This document shows, one piece after another, positions 59,272 through 64,000 of a stretch of DNA of 64,000 nucleotides. The stretch's first letter is position 1. Each line of letters starts with the position of its first letter. A model generated the notes under the pieces. It saw only the letters and a program-made list of their open reading frames with translations, ran no database searches and was not told where the DNA came from. The stretch is from Juglans regia. Its lineage: Eukaryota; Streptophyta; Magnoliopsida; Fagales; Juglandaceae. The translations under genes were made by a program, and so were the position numbers. The stretch covers positions 7,281,889 to 7,345,888 of the forward strand of contig NC_049916.1 in the NCBI RefSeq assembly GCF_001411555.2. The letters run 5' to 3'.

Positions 59272-60575
59272 TGAGAAAGGTGGGGCTGTTGAACAGCTAC
59301 CCCCATGCTTTTTAAGGTATTGTTATCCTCCACATCACCACTCTTATTGAGCTTTTTACCCTTCAACCTCTTTGTTTCTCCTCCCTCCTCACCTTTATAC
59401 CTTATTTTTTTGGCAAAGTATTCACCAATGTTTATTACATTTTTCCCTTTTTCTCTTGTCATTCTCTTCCATTCACCCTTCTTGATAATTAATTCTTGTA
59501 TTGTTTCATTCAGATCTTCCTTCTACTCCTCTACAACAGTTATAAACTCCTCTTCATTCCCTCTTCCTTCCCTCACTGCCTCCTCCCCATTTGTTATTAT
59601 CTTTACTTCTTCTGCTTGCTTATTGCTAATCACTCCCCCATTTAACCTACCCTCCTTCTCTTTTTCCCTTACACTTCTTTCCTCAAGCTCAACCTCACTG
59701 AGTCCCTCTTCCATCACAGTAGTTTCTCCCCCAGTTGACCCCTTTTTTCCTTTATCTATATTTCCTGCGTCATCCTCCTCCACCTAAGTATGCCAAACCT
59801 TCCCTCCATTATTCTTCTTTAGATTGACAGGTTCCCCTTCTCTTTTTATTTTTTCTCCTCTTTTCATATCTGCTCTTAACCACACCCCATATTGTTCAAC
59901 CCCCTCACTTTTGTTTACACAGCCTCCCTTCCCATGAATTAAACAACCACAAAAGAAACAGAATCTGGGCAACTTTTCATACCTTATAGGAATCCAAAGC
60001 TTCTCTCCTCTCACATTGATGGTTCTGCCTCTAGCTAGTGGTTTCTGAAGATCTATCACAATCAAGACCCTCAGATGTCTTCCCCATCCACTGCCATCCT
60101 CTTTTACATCCACCTCCTCCACCACCCCAATGGTATTACCCAGCTGCCTCCCTCTATCCTCATTCATGCAAGACAGTGGCACATTATGGAACTGAATCCA
60201 GAAACGCTCCTGCATGAACCTCAGCTTCTATGGTGGTGTATCCTCATCAAAGAGTTTCAACGCAAACAGATGGTAATCGAATGACCATGGTCTTCCACTC
60301 CAAACACGGTATTTGTCTGCTGTATTTGCAAAGGTGATAGTAAAAACATTTGTGTCTACTTCTAGAAACTTTGCAGGTTTGCTTATTTTCCACACTCTCT
60401 TCATCATGTTCTCCACCGCCTCTTTGCTAATAGTTGTGTCCATACACACTTTTCCCACTAAGCTGCACTCTCCTTTGTAGGATATCTCCTCTCCAACAGC
60501 TTCGTCAAAGACTATGGCAACTTCTTCATCTTCCAGTAGATGCATCTTATTCCATTGCTCATCTAAATCCTCCAT
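59268..60575 (-). pseudogene. LINE 2 ORF1 (DUF4283, CCHC knuckle, acidic tail)
   Basis: From the ATG at 60575 one frame of 436 codons runs to the TGA at 59270-59268 without an indel. Three in-frame TAG codons interrupt it (near 60228, 59784 and 59523). DUF4283 is seen in KRVWKISKPAKF ... WSGRPWSFDYHLFALKLF. A perfect CX2CX4HX4C zinc knuckle, CFFCGCLIHGKGGC, lies near 59915-59970. A Glu/Lys-rich tail follows. The stop overlaps the ORF2 start as ATGA. Confidence 0.88.
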
Positions 60576-61332
60576 TCTTTCAGCCTGTTCTTTCAAGAAT
60601 TGTCTTTATTTTCCGACCTTCTCCTGGTTACAGGCACCCTCAGCACCTTCCTCCACCGTACTCCACTCACTCTCTGTCACTTTTCCACTCACGCACCACC
60701 ACCTAAATTCTGTTAGAATCTAGTGGACCCCACTACTCCACCTTAGGCTCCCATTCTGTGGGAGAGAGAGAAGAATTTTATCAGCTATAGAAGAATTTTA
60801 GACATTGTCTTCTCTATTTCTCCATGCTTCTTTCTTACTTATTTCCCTCTTCCAGAGGCTTTCTAAAAGTCAAGTACTTCATTTTCTTTATGTTCTTTTT
60901 TTGTGTTGAAACTTGGAAGAGCATGAAAGGGAGTGGCAAAGAAAGAGAATAAAATAATTTCCAAAAATTATAATAATTAGGAAGCAAAAGAAAAAGAAAA
61001 TGCAAGAGTGGTGCGCCGGTGCTTGTGAGATGGATGCATGGACAAACTCAAATTCAGAAGAGCATATTAAAGCATCTCCACCCATGGCATGCCTCCTTTC
61101 GTGCCCTTTCCATTCTCCAATCCCAAACTCCCATCATCCAAAAGCAACTTTTCCTATGTATTATAACAGTGTAAAACTTTGCTGAGAAACGGAGCAGCCA
61201 TTAGTCATGATGCTGCATAATTTCTTGCTAAGAAATGGAATTTCATACCTCGAAGTCGACAGTGTGGCTAGTGTTGGGAAGGTTGCACGGTGAAGAGGGC
61301 AATGTACATGCATTTGGACTTGACTCCGAGCA

Positions 61333-61380
61333 TTTTATTTGGATTCCATTTGTTTTATTTGGATTCCATTTGTTTTATTT
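61333..61380. repeat. 20-bp tandem repeat, 2.4 units
   Basis: TTTTATTTGGATTCCATTTG is repeated exactly, followed by a partial unit. Confidence 0.9.
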
Positions 61381-62446
61381 AAACAAATCCAGGTCACCCC
61401 ACACACCGGCCGATCTGTCCAATGTGTTAAAACGAGGGCCTCTCCCTTGCAGTTTTGTATCCGGTATAGAACTTTGAACAAAAGGAATATTCTTGATAAC
61501 ATTGCAATCATCATCATCTAATGATCTTAGTTCTTTAAATAAAATAAAAAACAAAAATAACTTGACATATAGTAAATTAGTCGAACTTATTTTTAATTGA
61601 AAAAATAGCTTGATGTACTATGTTTATAAACTAGTCATGGTTAAAAGATTCTTGAGCCAATTGTGTGGTCTCATTATTAATATTGGTAACTATAACACAA
61701 ATTCTATATGTTTCTTATACATCAAAAGTAAAAGGAAATACAACGAATATAAGTGGATCAAGCACGTGAAATATTTCATTAATGAGTAAAGTGCAAAGTT
61801 AATCTTTGAACTCAGGACCTCTATTCTGATACTAGGGATCCTACCCACCCTATATGGAAAGTAGCTACCCATCCCGCACCCCATCCCCACCCACATCTCT
61901 AACCGTCAACATCCTGTTGCCGGGCAAGTGCATTGACGCCACTATCATCCAGCCATACCTTCCACCAACAAATTATTGTAAGAAACATCATACACAATCA
62001 CAAAAAAATGCAAATATATAGAAAAAAAACATCACACAAAACCAACAACAATCACACAAAATCAACACCAATTGCACAAAATAACCAAAAACCCTCAGGG
62101 TAGTGCTCTAGTCTATAGATTGTACAAAGAAATCTTAAATCCACGACGACACAATGGCAACTATGGTCTTGGGTACTCATAGAGACCCATGGTCAAGCCG
62201 TGATCGTACAACTCGTACTATTAGAGACTGTGGCTTGGCCATAGGTGTGAAAATTCTAGAGAAGAAAAGGACTTAGAGGAAGAGAAAAAGAAGAAGATCA
62301 AACCACCACATGGGAGCATACTCTAAAGTCTAAATATTGCAGACAAGCTTTTGATTATCAGAAATACATCAAACGCATTCCAACCAGCTCCCTTGAAATA
62401 AAATAGCTAGACCTCAGTTCATAATATTGTACCATGCAGCAGCGAC

Positions 62447-62468
62447 ATATATATATATATATATATAT
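62447..62468. repeat. TA microsatellite
   Basis: Eleven TA units about 120 bp beyond the CAR stop codon. Confidence 0.9.
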
Positions 62469-62554
62469 GAAAAAATCTATTCATCATCCCAATTTCTCTC
62501 ATCCTCCCATCATTCCATGATGTGGCATTAAATGCTAGGTTCACAAGATATCCT

Positions 62555-62560
62555 TTTATT
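62555..62560 (-). terminator. Possible poly(A) signal of the CAR gene
   Basis: AATAAA on the minus strand, 27 bp after the stop codon. It is close to the coding end, so another signal further on may be the one used. Confidence 0.35.
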
Positions 62561-62586
62561 TATGAGAGCTTACATTTAATTAGCTC

Positions 62587-63458
62587 TTATGCAGTTGACA
62601 TAGCTTCACTACCTTGAAGATCAATCCACTCAAGTTGGATCACCACTTCACCGCACTCCACATTTCTGAGTCTTAGACGCATTTCCTGCACAATTTTTCC
62701 ACCCTCCCAAACACAGATACTCTCCTCTGCAAGGCAGTTTGTCTCGCTTGGCTGAATTTTCTTTACTTCAAAACCATTTGGCTGGTTTTCCAAGCCACCC
62801 CTCACACACTCAACATATGGTTTTATGTCTATCTCGGCATCACCCATTTTGTCATCAGACGTTAATATATCTTTGTCATAAACTCTCTGCAAATATGCCA
62901 AAAGAATAAAAATCCAATCAAATTCTTGCTCTTCTTTCCTATCTTTTTTACCAATTCCAAAAAACAGGAAAGTAATCGCCAAATAAAAGAATAATTCACT
63001 TACCAGAGTGATAGGAACATCGAGATCTTTGACAGAAAGAGTCAATGCGTCGTTCCACTCAGGATTGAGGTTATTATCTACCACACGAGACTTCAATTTC
63101 TGTCAGGGGAAAGGAGTATCAGCAGCCACAATACAACAAAGGCAGAAGATAATGTGTATTTGGGTATATAGCTGCCTTGCACATATATAAAAAACAGAAG
63201 CTTAGAAATTAAGCAGACTTGGAAACCTTAAATTAACTTTTTTTCCGAGATTTGAAAAGAAGAAAAGGAACAAGACTTCATTAGGAAAAGCTTGACAGTT
63301 AAGTTCTTTCTTGAGCTGAGTAAAAACTTCAGTAGAGACAATATTCATAAAAAATTCATATCTGCAGCCTAGCTGTACTGTACGCTAGTAATCTTCAATA
63401 ACTAGAAATTAGGACCTCTCTTCATGAAGAACATTGATTATTGTTCAGAAAACACTAT

Positions 63459-63523
<65 letters not shown>

Positions 63524-63736
63524 AATCATCAGTCTTCACAAGATGAGAGGCCGGGAAAGAGGAAAAACAAACAGCAACTAAAATAGAGAGTGAAATAAAT
63601 TAAGAGTACTAAAGAAACAGGCCTGTTCGCCAAAGGTGACAACGACATAAGGGTCGCTGCTGCTTAAGGAGTCACGTACGGCAAGATTAATGCCTCTCTG
63701 AACCCGAATACGAAGAAGTCCCAGCAGATTCTCCAT
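62587..63736 (-). CDS. C2-domain ABA-related (CAR) family protein
   Basis: Three exons, complement(62587-62886, 63004-63099, 63623-63736), give 169 residues. CAR proteins bind membranes in a calcium-dependent way through one C2 domain and bring PYR/PYL ABA receptors to the plasma membrane. The start MENLLGLLRIRVQRGINLAVRD, the Ca-binding SSDPYVVV loop, KLKSRVVDNNLNPEWND and VYDKDILTSDDKMGDAE (second Ca loop) form the C2 core. The family insert FEVKKIQPSETNCLAEES and the end VECGEVVIQLEWIDL identify the CAR group. Exon 2 and 3 borders are ordinary GT-AG. The exon 1 donor is CAG|GCCTGT, a GC donor, because no in-frame GT is available and exon 2 must follow in phase 0. Intron 1 carries a CT/CA microsatellite. 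Confidence 0.93.
63462..63523. repeat. Compound CT-CA microsatellite in CAR intron 1
   Basis: About 23 CT units followed directly by about 8 CA units. A long dinucleotide tract inside an intron is a likely polymorphic marker. Confidence 0.95.
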
Positions 63737-64000
63737 TACAAAACCCAGTACCCAAGTAAGCAGAAGAAAGAAAGGAACGAAGAAAGAAATGCCAAGTAAT
63801 TAAACAGAAGAACAAAGACTTCGACTTCTGGAGCTGTCTACACTACTTAACTGCCACCACCATTAAATTACGTACATAAATACCTTCATATATTATAAAC
63901 AAAATATCAAAAATTGGAGAATCTTGGGACACATAAAAAATAAATAAATAAATCATATGATTTAATAAAATATCTATTTTGTAATAAAAATAATTTTATA
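63737..64000 (-). promoter_or_regulatory. Upstream region of the CAR gene
   Basis: The purine-rich leader-like stretch just before the ATG (AGAAAGAAAGGAACGAAGAAAG on plus) gives a pyrimidine-rich leader on the coding strand. A TATATTATAAAC word near 63891 (plus) could act as a TATA region at about -155. The window ends here. Confidence 0.35.

Larger units (their letters stand above)
55099..60815 (-). mobile_element. Full-length L1-type LINE with 12-bp target duplication
   Basis: ATTGTCTTCTCT flanks the element at 55099-55110 and 60804-60815. On the plus strand the left TSD is followed by a T-rich run (55111-55133), which is the poly(A) tail of a minus-strand LINE. Between the repeats, 5.69 kb contain a 5' leader, ORF1 and ORF2 with endonuclease, RT, zf-RVT and RNase H. 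This is one of the clearest insertions in the window, though its frames are broken. Confidence 0.95.
60816..62540. other. Intergenic between the LINE and the CAR gene
   Basis: About 1.7 kb without a supported gene. It holds a 20-bp tandem repeat (TTTTATTTGGATTCCATTTG, 2.4 copies, 61333-61380), an ATCACACAAAA-rich stretch (61980-62085) and a (TA)n run (62447-62468). Short open frames here overlap in several directions and lack domains. Confidence 0.5.

Noticed and set aside
59305..59787. Plus-strand frame of 160 codons rich in Ser and Phe
   Set aside because: Antisense of the Glu/Lys-rich tail of LINE ORF1.
61000..61521. Overlapping short frames near the 20-bp repeat
   Set aside because: They overlap on both strands, with no domain and no splice context.

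Overview
This is plant nuclear DNA from a eudicot. The genes have introns, the AT-rich spacers are long, and most of the window is transposable elements (TEs): Ty1/copia and LINE retroelements, CACTA transposons and MITEs. The small 'GTTTGGATAGTGAG' inverted-repeat elements near 7 kb recall ones I associate with Fagales such as walnut and pecan. That taxonomic guess is inference only. I see no rRNA, tRNA or CRISPR.

Only three host genes are supported. They are a Bet v 1-fold major-latex-protein-like (MLP) gene (+, 5432-6588, 2 exons), a plastid-targeted phosphoglucomutase/phosphomannomutase-family gene (-, 20184-34828, 6 exons) and a C2-domain ABA-related (CAR) gene (-, 62587-63736, 3 exons). 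All three have readable open frames across their splice sites. The same three families are neighbours in Arabidopsis (At1g70790-70810 CAR, At1g70820 PGM, At1g70830 onward MLP), so this looks like old microsynteny stretched by TE insertion.

Layout. 1-2507: repeat DNA resembling an LTR-element end, abutting a LINE at 2508-4760 (-) that is cut inside its endonuclease. 4.9-7 kb: MLP gene. 7-10.3 kb: MITEs and degenerate repeats. 10.3-19.4 kb: a copia reverse-transcriptase fragment split by CACTA element 1 (10668-18853), which has lost its left end and the core of its transposase. 20.2-34.8 kb: the PGM gene, whose 12-kb intron 2 holds a full-length copia with TSDs, a Mutator-type MITE with a 9-bp TSD, and a decayed copia. 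35.5-48.4 kb: CACTA element 2, 12.9 kb with both ends, carrying TNPA-like and TNP2 genes leftward and a third 'plant transposon protein' gene rightward. 48.8-53.9 kb: a copia lacking its integrase core and 3' LTR. 55.1-60.8 kb: a full-length LINE with a 12-bp TSD. 62.6-63.7 kb: CAR gene.

The most interesting pattern is in the CACTA elements. The palindrome ACGTTCGAACGT and its decayed variants occur in dense arrays inside both termini and also around the two head-to-head internal promoters. Every TE reading frame is broken, often by TAG or TGA stops that fit loss of methylated cytosine.
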